Source: Glaciimonas immobilis (GTDB taxonomy: Bacteria > Pseudomonadota > Gammaproteobacteria > Burkholderiales > Burkholderiaceae_D). Taken from it: a DNA stretch of 64,000 nucleotides. The stretch spans positions 1 to 64,000 of the forward strand of contig NZ_JAAOZT010000002.1 in assembly GCF_011947285.1 (NCBI RefSeq), in the 5' to 3' direction. The notes beneath the pieces are model-generated. The model was not told where the DNA came from and made no database searches. It saw only the letters and a list, made by a program, of their open reading frames with translations. Shown piece by piece: positions 11,661-19,918 of the stretch (the stretch's first letter is position 1; each line of letters opens with the position of its first letter). The translations under genes were made by a program, and so were the position numbers.

Positions 11661-11670
11661 ACAACGTTGT
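11661..11670. promoter_or_regulatory. Short perfect palindrome upstream of the permease gene
   Basis: ACAACGTTGT is a perfect 10-bp palindrome, 57 bp before the start codon of the PcaK-like permease, in a promoter-like position. No regulator can be assigned. Confidence 0.25.
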
Positions 11671-11726
11671 GGCATCATGAGTATTCGTAACAAACACATA
11701 AAATAAGAATTTAAAGGAGACGCTTC

Positions 11727-13085
11727 ATGCAGCAGGCAAAAAATATCGCCGGCGACAGTGCGCCGACGCAAACCGTCAACGTTCAGCACTTTCTTAACGA
11801 CCACCCCTTTTCAACGTTTCAGTGGCTGATCTTTGCCTTGTGTTTTTTGGTCGTTTTATTGGATGGCTTTGATACTGCCGCGATTGGCTTCATCGCGCCG
11901 TCGCTTCTGAAAGAGTGGGGCCTTGCGCGACCCGATCTGGCACCGGTATTAAGCGCGGCATTATTCGGTCTGGCGGCGGGCGCTCTGATTGCTGGACCGA
12001 TGGCAGACCGCATCGGGCGCAAGCGCGTGTTGAGCCTGGCGGTATTATTGTTCGGCGTGGCGTGTACGTGGTCATCGTTTGCGCCCAATCTCGCGCAATT
12101 GACAGCATTGCGCTTTATAACTGGACTGGGTCTCGGTGCTGCCATGCCCAGTGCGGTCACTTTGATGAGCGAATACTGCCCGGACCAGCGCCGCTCCACC
12201 CTTACCAATGCCATGTTCTGCGGTTTTCCGCTGGGCGCTGCCTGTGGTGGCTTTCTGGCAGCGTGGATGATTCCTCAGTGGGGTTGGCGTAGCGTGTTGC
12301 TGGCCGGTGGAATCGCGCCCTTGTTGCTGGCTGTGCTAATGCTTTTGTTATTACCTGAATCGGTGCGCTACATGGTCGCCAGGGCCCAATCTGCGGAGCG
12401 CATCCGTGCGGTCCTAAACCGTATTTCCGCACAGGCAGTCCGGCCCAGCATGCGGTCTTTCGTGATGACTGAAAAGATGGCGACAGGCAAGGCAGCCAGC
12501 GGCGTTGGGGTGGTGCTTTCTCGCGCTTACTTAACCGGCTCGGTCATGTTGTGGCTGACCTATTTCATGGGGCTAGTTATTTTCTATGCGTTAATTAACT
12601 GGATGCCGCTGTTGCTGAAGGACGCCGGACTGGCCCCCAAGACTGCGTCGCTAGTCGCCGCCTTGTTCCCTCTCGGCGGCGTGGGCGCTGTACTCTGCGG
12701 CTGGCTGATGGATCGTTTTAATGCCAATTTGGTCATTGCCATATGCTATGCGTTGACCGCCGTCTGCATTTACGCCATCGGGCAAGTCGCTGATAATGTC
12801 GGCCTGCTGATGCTGGTCGTGTTCATCGGAGGTACCTTGATGAACACGGCGCAATCGTCCATGCCAGCGCTTGCGGCCGCCTTTTATCCGACCCAAGGGC
12901 GCGCCACCGGTGTCGCATGGATGTTGGGGCTGGGCCGTTTTGGCGGCATCGCCGGTTCGTTTCTGGTTGCGGAACTGACGCGTCGCCAGTTTGGTTTCGG
13001 CGGTATTTTTTCCGTTTTGGCGGTGGCAGGATTGATTGCGGCAGCGGCATTGTTGATCAAACAAGCGACGCAGGGGCGCGATTAA
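11727..13085 (+). CDS. pcaK: Aromatic acid/H+ symporter, PcaK-like (MFS, AAHS family)
   Basis: A 452-residue inner-membrane permease with 12 predicted helices. The first helix carries the AAHS-specific LLDGFDTAAIGFIAP segment. The loop 2-3 motif is GPMADRIGRKR and the loop 8-9 counterpart is GWLMDRFN. Family members import 4-hydroxybenzoate or protocatechuate with protons, which fits the adjacent pobA. The start is supported by AAAGGAGACGCTTC just upstream. The symbol is by family and context; the exact substrate is inferred. Confidence 0.88.
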   Translation: MQQAKNIAGDSAPTQTVNVQHFLNDHPFSTFQWLIFALCFLVVLLDGFDTAAIGFIAPSLLKEWGLARPDLAPVLSAALFGLAAGALIAGPMADRIGRKRVLSLAVLLFGVACTWSSFAPNLAQLTALRFITGLGLGAAMPSAVTLMSEYCPDQRRSTLTNAMFCGFPLGAACGGFLAAWMIPQWGWRSVLLAGGIAPLLLAVLMLLLLPESVRYMVARAQSAERIRAVLNRISAQAVRPSMRSFVMTEKMATGKAASGVGVVLSRAYLTGSVMLWLTYFMGLVIFYALINWMPLLLKDAGLAPKTASLVAALFPLGGVGAVLCGWLMDRFNANLVIAICYALTAVCIYAIGQVADNVGLLMLVVFIGGTLMNTAQSSMPALAAAFYPTQGRATGVAWMLGLGRFGGIAGSFLVAELTRRQFGFGGIFSVLAVAGLIAAAALLIKQATQGRD

Positions 13086-13240
13086 CTTAGTTTGCGGCTA
13101 TCCTTTGGGCGTGGTTCATCCTTAAGGGTATCCGCGTGCTGCTGAGGCTTGCGCCATGAATTTACTAAAGTGACACCCATCCATACCCAGTTTGATGCAT
13201 ATGTCCCCGGTAGGGGATCGTGTGATACTTCCGAAATCAA

Positions 13241-13256
13241 TGGCACGTTATTTGCT
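13241..13256 (+). promoter_or_regulatory. Strong sigma-54 promoter upstream of the lipoprotein/Tad locus
   Basis: TGGCACGTTATTTGCT is an almost ideal -24/-12 element, with ten bases between GG and GC. It lies 430 bp before the lipoprotein ATG, so the transcript would have a leader of about 415 nt. No other gene lies between. The sigma-54 activator at 29714-31087 closes the same locus and is the likely partner. Confidence 0.7.
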
Positions 13257-13277
13257 CTTTCTTCTGTGCAAGACCAA

Positions 13278-13396
13278 AAATAACGCCGTTTGTCTGGTTA
13301 TTCTCCTAGAAAATTCCGCGTCCTAATGTGCACGGATTGTTCGCAAAATTGTGCCTAAAACAGTTCGCTAATCGCCGCGTTTAGTTGGCGTTATTT
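13278..13396 (+). promoter_or_regulatory. Long-range inverted repeat in the leader
   Basis: AAATAACGCC (13278-13287) and GGCGTTATTT (13387-13396) are perfect 10-nt complements enclosing about 100 nt. They lie just downstream of the sigma-54 promoter. In RNA they could close a structured domain. I do not recognise a known riboswitch here. Confidence 0.35.
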
Positions 13397-13461
13397 CAGT
13401 GTAAATAAATTTTGTATGAATAATGTCGGCAGCTTTCGACGGCTTTGCTGTGTGTGGAGAT

Positions 13462-13478
13462 GTTACGTGACATGTAAC
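13462..13478. promoter_or_regulatory. Inverted repeat GTTACGTG-A-CATGTAAC
   Basis: A 17-bp near-perfect palindrome (one mismatch in eight pairs) about 210 bp before the lipoprotein start. It has the size of a dimeric regulator operator. Because it is inside the predicted leader it could also belong to a second promoter nearer the gene. The rest of 13086-13685 is AT-rich with no gene seen. Confidence 0.35.
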
Positions 13479-13685
13479 GTAGCATTTATATTTAACATTA
13501 TTTGATAAATGCAATTTTCAATTCGAGCCGTGTCTTAGTGGTTGATTTTAAAGAACTTCTTGTCAAATTCGGTGCTTCATGATGCATAAAATATTGTTTT
13601 AATGATATATTTCTTGCAGGCATATTAATTGCTTATAAGGTTGCATAAGCATCTTGATGCGATGATCAAAATAGGAAGATTTGTC

Positions 13686-14987
13686 ATGAATACGTCACGG
13701 AAAGCGGGTTTGATCGCGGTATCACTATTATTCGCAGGATTGTTATCAGGTTGTGCTGGTAATGGCACATTAGGAACGGCGGGAGATAGCGGGTCCGGAA
13801 ATAGTGGTTCAGCTAGTTCGGACAGCGCCGGCACTGGCACAGGAACCAGCCCAGATAAGGGAACCGGCACTGGAACAGGCACCGGCACCGGCACCGGCAC
13901 TAATAATGGTGGCGTCTCCTCGTCTAATTTAATTTCGAACACAGGATCAGTGATTGCCAGCGTTAGTACGGCGATCAACGGCGCCGTACCAACGGTAACC
14001 AGCCAACTGCCATTGATCGGTTCAAATAGTGGATTGAATGGCATGCTCAGTAATGGTGCCGCGGTACTGACCACTCTAGGCACTGGCGTTACGTCCGGCC
14101 TCGGTCAAATTGGTACCGCACCCGATCCATTGGGAGCAACGGTGGGCAGTGCAGGTGGCGCAGTTGGTAATGTTGGGAGTATTGTCCAGAGCGCCGGGCA
14201 ACTAGTGACAGGATTGGGCACGGGTCAACTTGCGCCATTGGCGCCGGTCACGGCAACGGTGGGTAGCTTGGTGAGCACGACGGGTGCAACTGTCAGTCAG
14301 GGGGCCGCGCCATTAACTACAGCGTTGACTAGCGGGCCGGTCCAGCAGATCGCGCTGGCGGCAGACGCTGCTATTACGCCATTGACCAGCACGGTCAACA
14401 CGCTGACCCAAACAGTTGGAAATACAACTGCGCTGAACCAGCCTGTGAAAACCTTGCTGATGGTGGTGGGGAATAATGTGGTGTCATCGGGTAATCAACT
14501 GACTGTTTCCAACACGCCGATTGCAAGCCAAATGGGCGGTGTGATCACAACTGTTGGCAATACGACGATCGCGCTTGGTGCGAACAGTCTGACGAATAGT
14601 GGGCAACCTTTGCTGGGTAACCAGTCTGGCGGACTGTTACAGCCACTTGTCACACTATCCGGCCTCCTCGGTGGCGCAATCGGTAGTAGTGGTTCATTGT
14701 CGCCTGCAACCGGCTTGCTGGGCGGTCCTGCCACTACATTGAGTGGCATTACGGCCACAGCGGGTGCCAGTCCGTTGACACCATTGACAGGTTTGCTCAG
14801 TACCTTGACTACCACTTTGAGTGGTGCTGCCCCTACAGCAGGGGCGAGTCCTTTGGCGCCATTAACAGGTGTGATTCGCGGCATGACAAGTCCGGTGGGT
14901 GGTTCATTGAGTGTGACGGGGACGGGATCTTCAGGCTTCCTCACCGGATTGTTGATCCCTTTTACAAAACCCGCAACTGGTAAGTAA
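13686..14987 (+). CDS. Gly/Thr/Ser-rich surface lipoprotein, collagen-like in annotation style
   Basis: A 433-residue predicted lipoprotein. The signal peptide ends in the lipobox LLSGC at about residues 17-21. A flexible Gly-Ser/Gly-Thr stretch follows at about 25-80, partly made of GT dipeptide repeats. After that come about 350 residues built almost only of G, T, S, L, V, A, N, P and Q, with recurring PLTxLxG and GxLxxLG phrases. Two copies of a 26-residue repeat lie near 350-400. No G-X-Y collagen register is visible, although similar proteins are often called collagen-like. The start at 13686 is chosen for AGGAAG upstream and the signal peptide, over 13629. It precedes a TpsB-type transporter by 180 bp and the Tad cluster. 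The function is unknown; adhesion or matrix is inferred. Confidence 0.75.
   Translation: MNTSRKAGLIAVSLLFAGLLSGCAGNGTLGTAGDSGSGNSGSASSDSAGTGTGTSPDKGTGTGTGTGTGTGTNNGGVSSSNLISNTGSVIASVSTAINGAVPTVTSQLPLIGSNSGLNGMLSNGAAVLTTLGTGVTSGLGQIGTAPDPLGATVGSAGGAVGNVGSIVQSAGQLVTGLGTGQLAPLAPVTATVGSLVSTTGATVSQGAAPLTTALTSGPVQQIALAADAAITPLTSTVNTLTQTVGNTTALNQPVKTLLMVVGNNVVSSGNQLTVSNTPIASQMGGVITTVGNTTIALGANSLTNSGQPLLGNQSGGLLQPLVTLSGLLGGAIGSSGSLSPATGLLGGPATTLSGITATAGASPLTPLTGLLSTLTTTLSGAAPTAGASPLAPLTGVIRGMTSPVGGSLSVTGTGSSGFLTGLLIPFTKPATGK
13829..13901 (+). repeat. In-frame GGCACY-type repeat encoding Gly-Thr
   Basis: A GC-rich stretch of six-base units (GGCACT, GGCACA, GGCACC) encoding alternating Gly-Thr. It includes three perfect GGCACC copies at 13878-13895 plus one variant. 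The unit length is a multiple of three, so slippage would change linker length without a frameshift. Confidence 0.7.
14733..14878 (+). repeat. Direct repeat, 78-bp period, inside the lipoprotein gene
   Basis: Copy one starts at 14733 and copy two at 14811. Both encode TTLSG, then TAGASPL, then PLTG with intervening changes. The copies have diverged at many third positions, so the duplication is old. Confidence 0.7.
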
Positions 14988-15167
14988 TGACAGTCATATA
15001 CGGAAAAATCTTGGCTGTCTAAAGGTTTTTTCCTGTAACTTGCACGCCTTGCGTTGGTAGCGGTAATACTGGTTAATTAAATGTGGCATTGCATAGTGGC
15101 GACGATTTCGGAAGTTCGCCTCCGTCCACTAATAAAAAAAACCAGAAATTAACATAGAGATGAGAGC

Positions 15168-16868
15168 ATGACAATAAGGAACATTGGCGTGATAGTGATG
15201 GGTTGCGTTAGCCTTTCGGCGGCGTTGCACATGACACCGGCCAGCGCAGATAATCGTAGTCCGGTACAGGGCAATCCGCTTGATTCGCTACCTAAGCCAG
15301 AAATTGCGCCCAGCGCGCCGATGACGATTAATATTCAGCCGCAAGCCGTTGACCCGGCCTTGGAAAAATTACTGAACAGCCATTTAGTGCCATCACGGTT
15401 TCAGATCGCGGGCGTCAAGACCATACCGTTTGATCAGGTCGCTGCGGAATTCGCACCCTTAGCCAATCGTGATACCACCGTCGCAGAACTGTTGACGGCT
15501 GCTAATAAAGTAACTGCGATGTATCGTGAGCGTGGCTATCCGTTGTCGTTTGCATTTATTCCCGCGCAGACATTTGAAAATAATATTGTCATCGTTTCCG
15601 TCGTAGAGGGATACGTCAGGAGCGTTAAGGTTGAGGGCAACCCGGGCTACGGTGAAGAGCGGCTGAAGCTAATTGCGGAACAACTTAAAGAAGGACGCCC
15701 TTTGCGTCAGGAGACCTTCGAGCGGGTGTCCGGCATTCTGAGTCTGCAGCCGGGCGTGCAGATTGTCGCTAATGTGCCGCCGCCCACTACCACTGATGGT
15801 GGCACCGACATGGTGTTAACGGTCAAGCGCAAACCAGTGACGGCGGGAGTTGGCGCGGATTTTCGTCAACCGGGTATTCGCGGATTGTTGACGGCCAGCG
15901 CCAATGGGTTGACACCTTTTGGCGAGCAAGTGACGGTCAGCACATTACAGCCAGGTGGTTCCTTACATGAGAAATTTTATGCTATCAACTACGTACAACC
16001 GATCGGCATCAATGGCATGTTAGCCAAAGTAAACTGGTCTGATTATCGCTCCGAGCCTGAAAGTCAGAGCCTGTCCAACGTGCAGTTTCAACCGCGCTAT
16101 CAAACCAGAACTGTACGTGTCGGCGCTGCCGTAAGTTATCCGGTCATTCTCGATAACACACATAACCTGACCGTTACAGGCGGAATGTACGCGGCCGAAA
16201 ATGTAGAAACTTTTACCCGATCGGTACCTGCAACACCCATGTCGGTTCAAATATCATCGCAAGTGCGGGTGTTAAGCGCAGAGGGCTCCTGGACTACCGT
16301 TTCTCTCAATACCGATAAGTTGCAGCAGACGCGGTTAATCGCTGGCGGTCTCTACCAAGGAATAAACGCTCTTGGCGCATCGCGCGAGAACAGCAATGTT
16401 GACCTGGGCTTTACCAGAGTTACGCTTCAGGCCTCGCAATCAAACCAGTTGCCGGGTGGATTTGGCGTAGCATTTTCTACCGGAGTTCAGTACAGCCGCA
16501 ATATCTTGCCTACATCAGAGCAAATCGGATTCGGCGGTAAATTGTTCGGTCTGGCGTATCCAGTTGGTGAGCTGGCGGGTGACAAAGGCTGGGGTGTATC
16601 TGCAGAAATTAATCGTACCTATGCGTTGGACAACGATTATGTGAAGACGGTGCAACCTTACATTCTGGTAGATCATGCCCGAATTTATTCAAATGCCGGA
16701 CCGTTGACCCATCACTCGCTAGGATCGCTCGCGATGGGGACCCGTTTTGCCGGGGGGAAATATTATACTTTGGATTTATCGGTTGCTCAGCCTGTTGCAG
16801 ATAAACCACTAGATGCCAACTCTCGGTCACCTAGACTAAATGCCATGTATTCATACCAATTAGAGTAA
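15168..16868 (+). CDS. TpsB-family outer-membrane transporter (ShlB/FhaC/HecB type)
   Basis: A 566-residue protein with a signal peptide (cleavage likely after ASA near residue 27). A POTRA-type region covers roughly 75-220 (FQIAGVKTIPFDQV, then YRERGYPLSFAFIPAQ and VVEGYVRSVKVEGN). A C-terminal beta-barrel of about 330 residues alternates hydrophobic residues and ends in an aromatic-rich strand (MYSYQLE). Members of this family secrete a large TpsA exoprotein through the outer membrane. No TpsA gene is present in this window. The neighbour upstream is a lipoprotein and the Flp pilus genes lie downstream, so its cargo is open. The ATG at 15168 follows AGAGATGAGAGC, an acceptable ribosome-binding site. 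Confidence 0.88.
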   Translation: MTIRNIGVIVMGCVSLSAALHMTPASADNRSPVQGNPLDSLPKPEIAPSAPMTINIQPQAVDPALEKLLNSHLVPSRFQIAGVKTIPFDQVAAEFAPLANRDTTVAELLTAANKVTAMYRERGYPLSFAFIPAQTFENNIVIVSVVEGYVRSVKVEGNPGYGEERLKLIAEQLKEGRPLRQETFERVSGILSLQPGVQIVANVPPPTTTDGGTDMVLTVKRKPVTAGVGADFRQPGIRGLLTASANGLTPFGEQVTVSTLQPGGSLHEKFYAINYVQPIGINGMLAKVNWSDYRSEPESQSLSNVQFQPRYQTRTVRVGAAVSYPVILDNTHNLTVTGGMYAAENVETFTRSVPATPMSVQISSQVRVLSAEGSWTTVSLNTDKLQQTRLIAGGLYQGINALGASRENSNVDLGFTRVTLQASQSNQLPGGFGVAFSTGVQYSRNILPTSEQIGFGGKLFGLAYPVGELAGDKGWGVSAEINRTYALDNDYVKTVQPYILVDHARIYSNAGPLTHHSLGSLAMGTRFAGGKYYTLDLSVAQPVADKPLDANSRSPRLNAMYSYQLE

Positions 16869-17181
16869 TTAGTTACTAATTTTATTTTTCTTTTTGCTAT
16901 GAAAATCTAAATGATATTCGTATGTTAGATAATTACATTTATGCAATTTTTGTTAGATATTTTTTCTTATGTTGCCCTATGGAAATGGCTTAAAGCTTTG
17001 CATTTAAAAAATAGTGTTACTTTTGTGAAAATGTCGTGGATGAAATTGTTTTTTGGGGTAACCTATAGTTATTCCCACTACAACTTGTAACGCTTTCTGT
17101 CTGATTAGTTTTTCGTTAAAAAAATCGCGGCTTATGAGAAATAAATGGTCTTTTACTGCAGTTAATTTTTTAAGGAATCAA
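16869..17181. other. AT-rich region upstream of flp, no gene seen
   Basis: 313 bp with no convincing frame. It probably holds a separate flp promoter. AAGGA at 17173-17177 is the flp ribosome-binding site. A TGGC...TTTGC motif at 16986-17001 resembles a sigma-54 site, but its spacing is one base too long. Confidence 0.5.
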
Positions 17182-17361
17182 ATGAAAACTAAATTATTAA
17201 AGTTTCTTCGCGAGGAAGATGGTGTTACGGCAATTGAGTATGGTCTGCTTGCAGGGTTGGTTGCTGTTGCCATTATCGCGGGCGCGGGTTTACTCGGTAC
17301 CGATTTGGGACTTGCACTTTCGAAAATTGCGGGAAAAGTGTCTACCGCAGTAGGGCCGTAA
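17182..17361 (+). CDS. flp: Flp-type pilin
   Basis: A 59-residue type IVb prepilin, the major subunit of the Tad pilus. A short basic leader ends in EEDG. The processing site G/VTAIEYGLL is followed by one hydrophobic helix and a short tail. The conserved Glu and Tyr of the Flp motif (AIEYGL) are present. The ATG at 17182, five bases after AAGGA, is preferred to the in-frame ATG at 17134. It is the first gene of the Tad block; cleavage would be by the prepilin peptidase encoded 49 bp downstream. Confidence 0.96.
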   Translation: MKTKLLKFLREEDGVTAIEYGLLAGLVAVAIIAGAGLLGTDLGLALSKIAGKVSTAVGP

Positions 17362-17410
17362 AACACTAGCAATAAAACCTAAAAAGAGGCCGCACTCGTG
17401 TCTTTCCGAT

Positions 17411-17977
17411 GTGGCATTCTTCAACACACCAATGCTAAAGATCGACATGTCTAGAATTAATCTTGGATTATTGATCTTGTTTGTAACATGGTGCAGCGTA
17501 CATTTCGTATACGACATGTTGGTGCGCCGTGTACCCAATAAGTTATTGATATTAGCGATCATTCTGCAAATTGGGTGTTTTGCGCTGACTGGCCAAGGAT
17601 TCACTGGCATAAGTCCGCTAAGGGCCATTACCGGCTTCGCAATCGGTCTCGCATTTTTGCTACCGCTATACGCGCTGCGCGCGATGGGCGCAGGAGATGT
17701 GAAGTTTTTTGCAGTAGTGGGTTTGTTGCTCGGGCCAGTAGCGTTGCTGCCGGTTTTTTTAATGGGATCGGTGTTGGCGGGTATGCATGCGTTGGTGTTT
17801 ACTGCGTCAAAATCAGGTCTGGTACTCGCTTTTCAAAGTGCTGCGACGCGATTAGATTGCTGGATGTTTTATCAGCGCTTAATCAGTGCGCGCGGTAACC
17901 GTGCAGGAATACCTTATGCTGCCTATCTCGCCGTCGGTGCCATAACAATTAGTATCTTTTCCCGAATAAGTGTTTAG
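17411..17977 (+). CDS. tadV: Prepilin peptidase, TadV/CpaA type
   Basis: A 188-residue membrane aspartic protease that cuts the Flp leader peptide. It has about six hydrophobic helices. The two catalytic aspartates are in YDMLVRRVPN (after the first helix) and in GAGDVKF, the standard motif of the family. It has no N-terminal methyltransferase part, as usual for TadV/CpaA. The start is uncertain: ATG codons at 17411, 17435 and 17447 are all in frame and none has a strong ribosome-binding site. 17447 would place the first helix closest to the N terminus. Confidence 0.9.
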   Translation: MAFFNTPMLKIDMSRINLGLLILFVTWCSVHFVYDMLVRRVPNKLLILAIILQIGCFALTGQGFTGISPLRAITGFAIGLAFLLPLYALRAMGAGDVKFFAVVGLLLGPVALLPVFLMGSVLAGMHALVFTASKSGLVLAFQSAATRLDCWMFYQRLISARGNRAGIPYAAYLAVGAITISIFSRISV

Positions 17978-18085
17978 TAATTTACATATAAATTACAGAT
18001 AATGTATTTTACGAGCGCCCAACAAAATGATGCGGTTTGACTAAGAGTCGAACTGTTTGCCGGGCTGATATTGGGAGAGGGAATG

Positions 18086-18583
18086 ATGAGTGACTATACC
18101 GGCAATACGCTTACCGGCAAGAGCGTTAAAAGTATCGTTATTCCGAAAAAGCAGCGTGGCGTTGCTGCGATTGAATTTGCGCTGGTGTTTCCAATATTTT
18201 TTGTTCTCCTGTACGGCATCATTACTTATTCCCTGATTTTTGTTGCGCAGCAGGCGCTTACCCTTGCTGCGGAAGAGGGGGCGCGCGCTGCGTTGCGTTA
18301 TGCCGCGACACCTGCTGCCCGGGGATCAAATGCCTGTATCGTCGCGAAGCAGTCGGTTAGCTGGCTCGGTACTGGCAATGTCGCCTGTACGACTGCCATC
18401 ACACCGCCTTGCTCAAGTGCCTCGGCCGCACCGTGTTCACCTGCGGGATCGACCTATCCTATCAAAGTGACGGTCAGTTACCCCTACGCAGCGCAGCCTT
18501 TAGTACCCCTATTATTAGGTTCGCTAATGAACGTGGCAGTGCCCTCCACCCTAGGGAGCAGCGCCACAGTACAAATTGATTGA
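18086..18583 (+). CDS. tadE: TadE-like pseudopilin
   Basis: A 165-residue protein of the TadE family. A basic N terminus is followed by QRGVAAIEFALVFPIFFVLLYGI, where the AIEFALVFP helix and its glutamate are the family hallmark. A short periplasmic domain with several cysteines follows (ACIVAKQ, VACTTA, PPCSS). TadE is a minor pseudopilin processed by the same peptidase as Flp. The frame is open from TTG at 18071, but ATG at 18086 lies six bases after GGAGAGG and is preferred. No separate tadF was found. Confidence 0.88.
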   Translation: MSDYTGNTLTGKSVKSIVIPKKQRGVAAIEFALVFPIFFVLLYGIITYSLIFVAQQALTLAAEEGARAALRYAATPAARGSNACIVAKQSVSWLGTGNVACTTAITPPCSSASAAPCSPAGSTYPIKVTVSYPYAAQPLVPLLLGSLMNVAVPSTLGSSATVQID

Positions 18584-18812
18584 CTCAGCAGACAGGGTGT
18601 TTATTAGACTTCTTTCCGTAGCGACGTAGCGAAGATAAGACCCACCGGGCGCAACAACTAAGCAATGGATATGCTCCTTTTTACAGGAAGATTGTGAGCG
18701 CCACAATGTAAGATTTACGAGGTGCCGCAGGGTCCGAAAAATTTTTATTGTCCTTCGCGTTTTAGCTTCGCTGGCATTCCGGCCATTTTTTCTTATACAA
18801 AGCGCTTTTTCT

Positions 18813-19865
18813 ATGAATCTGACCAAAATTTTTGCAGCGATACTGGTGCTGGGCGCGCTTGTGCTCGCGTCGGTTGCATGGTGGCTCGGTAGCCGCCCCG
18901 CGGTGACACCAGCGGCGTCCGGTACTCCCCTTGCCGCAACGATTTCCTACCCGGTGGTGGTGGCATTGCATAACTTGGATGCGGGCAAAGCCATCGCGAC
19001 CGGTGATATCGAGTTGGTGACATTGCCAATCAATCCAAGCGGTGTCTACACACAGACCAATGCAGTTGTTGGGAAGGTCCCGATGGTCGCCATTGGCGCG
19101 GGCAACCTCATAACAGAATCGCTTCTAGCCAGTGGTCTTGCCTTAAAATTAAGCGTCGGCGAGCGTGCAGTGGCTATTCCGGTTGATGAAGTCGCCGGTG
19201 CCGGCAATCGGGTTCAGCCAGGTGATTTTGTGGATGTGTTCGTCACATTAAAACAAGGGCAGGAACTTGATAAAAGTCAGTCGCGCTTGCTATTGTCGCG
19301 CGTACGCGTTCTGTCATATGGGACCGCGGTTATCGGGAGCGCGCCAGCCGACGCCAGCGCTAATGGTACTAACGGAGCCAACGGAGCCAATGACACTGTA
19401 GCGCCGCCGTCAGCCAGTCAGCAGGCGGCAGCAGCGCAGACGGCACAAGCAGCGCAAGCCGCTCAGGCCGCGCAGCCAGCACATAGCGCGGTACTGGCAA
19501 CCCCGGTGGCAGACGTTAATCGGTTATCGCTGGCGATCCAAAGCGGCAAATTGATGCTGGCATTACGTAACCCGGCGGATGATCAAGTACCGGATGTGGC
19601 TTTATTCCCACCGGTACCTTTTGTACTTAACGGCAAAAGCGGACTGACAAAAGATCAGACGGAGGATCTTAACAGTCCGCCTAACCAGGCTTACGCTGGG
19701 GTCGAGTTAACTGCACTGGCGGGTGATAGCAAATCAACTGCGCGACGATCGCCAATGGCACCCGTAACAACGTCGAGGTCAACTAACCCATCTCCTCGTA
19801 AAGTCGATTCTGGAAATACGGTTGAGGTAATCCGTGGCCTTAAGCGAGAGGCAGTAGTTTTTTGA
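18813..19865 (+). CDS. rcpC: Flp pilus assembly protein RcpC/CpaB
   Basis: A 350-residue periplasmic protein anchored by one N-terminal helix (residues about 4-24). A SAF domain covers roughly 48-115 (VVVALHNLDAGKAIATGDIELV, then VPMVAIGAGNLI), followed by the RcpC region (VGERAVAIPVDEVAGAGNRVQPGDFVDVFVTL). CpaB/RcpC proteins work with the secretin in the outer-membrane part of the Tad machine. An inserted linker at about 183-225 contains Gly-Ala-Asn triplets and a run of AQA/AAQ units. Such repeats recur in other genes of this window. Confidence 0.93.
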   Translation: MNLTKIFAAILVLGALVLASVAWWLGSRPAVTPAASGTPLAATISYPVVVALHNLDAGKAIATGDIELVTLPINPSGVYTQTNAVVGKVPMVAIGAGNLITESLLASGLALKLSVGERAVAIPVDEVAGAGNRVQPGDFVDVFVTLKQGQELDKSQSRLLLSRVRVLSYGTAVIGSAPADASANGTNGANGANDTVAPPSASQQAAAAQTAQAAQAAQAAQPAHSAVLATPVADVNRLSLAIQSGKLMLALRNPADDQVPDVALFPPVPFVLNGKSGLTKDQTEDLNSPPNQAYAGVELTALAGDSKSTARRSPMAPVTTSRSTNPSPRKVDSGNTVEVIRGLKREAVVF

Positions 19866-19918
19866 GTAGCCCCTACGTGATGTTTGGCCCCAGATCGATT
19901 ACAGAATAAACGCGAGTT

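Noticed and set aside
13686-14987. True collagen-like protein
   Set aside because: No continuous G-X-Y register; glycines occur every two residues in the linker and irregularly elsewhere.
14989-15033. Hairpins after the lipoprotein gene (GACAG/CTGTC and GGAAAAA/TTTTTTCC) as a terminator
   Set aside because: The stems are short or purely AT-rich, and the two alternatives conflict. Not strong enough to call.
16986-17001. TGGCTTAAAGCTTTGC upstream of flp as a sigma-54 promoter
   Set aside because: There are eleven bases between GG and GC, one too many; sigma-54 does not tolerate this well.
17977-17996. GTAATTT-N6-AAATTAC inverted repeat between tadV and tadE as an operator
   Set aside because: It is AT-only in an AT-rich spacer and starts at the tadV stop codon; chance is likely.
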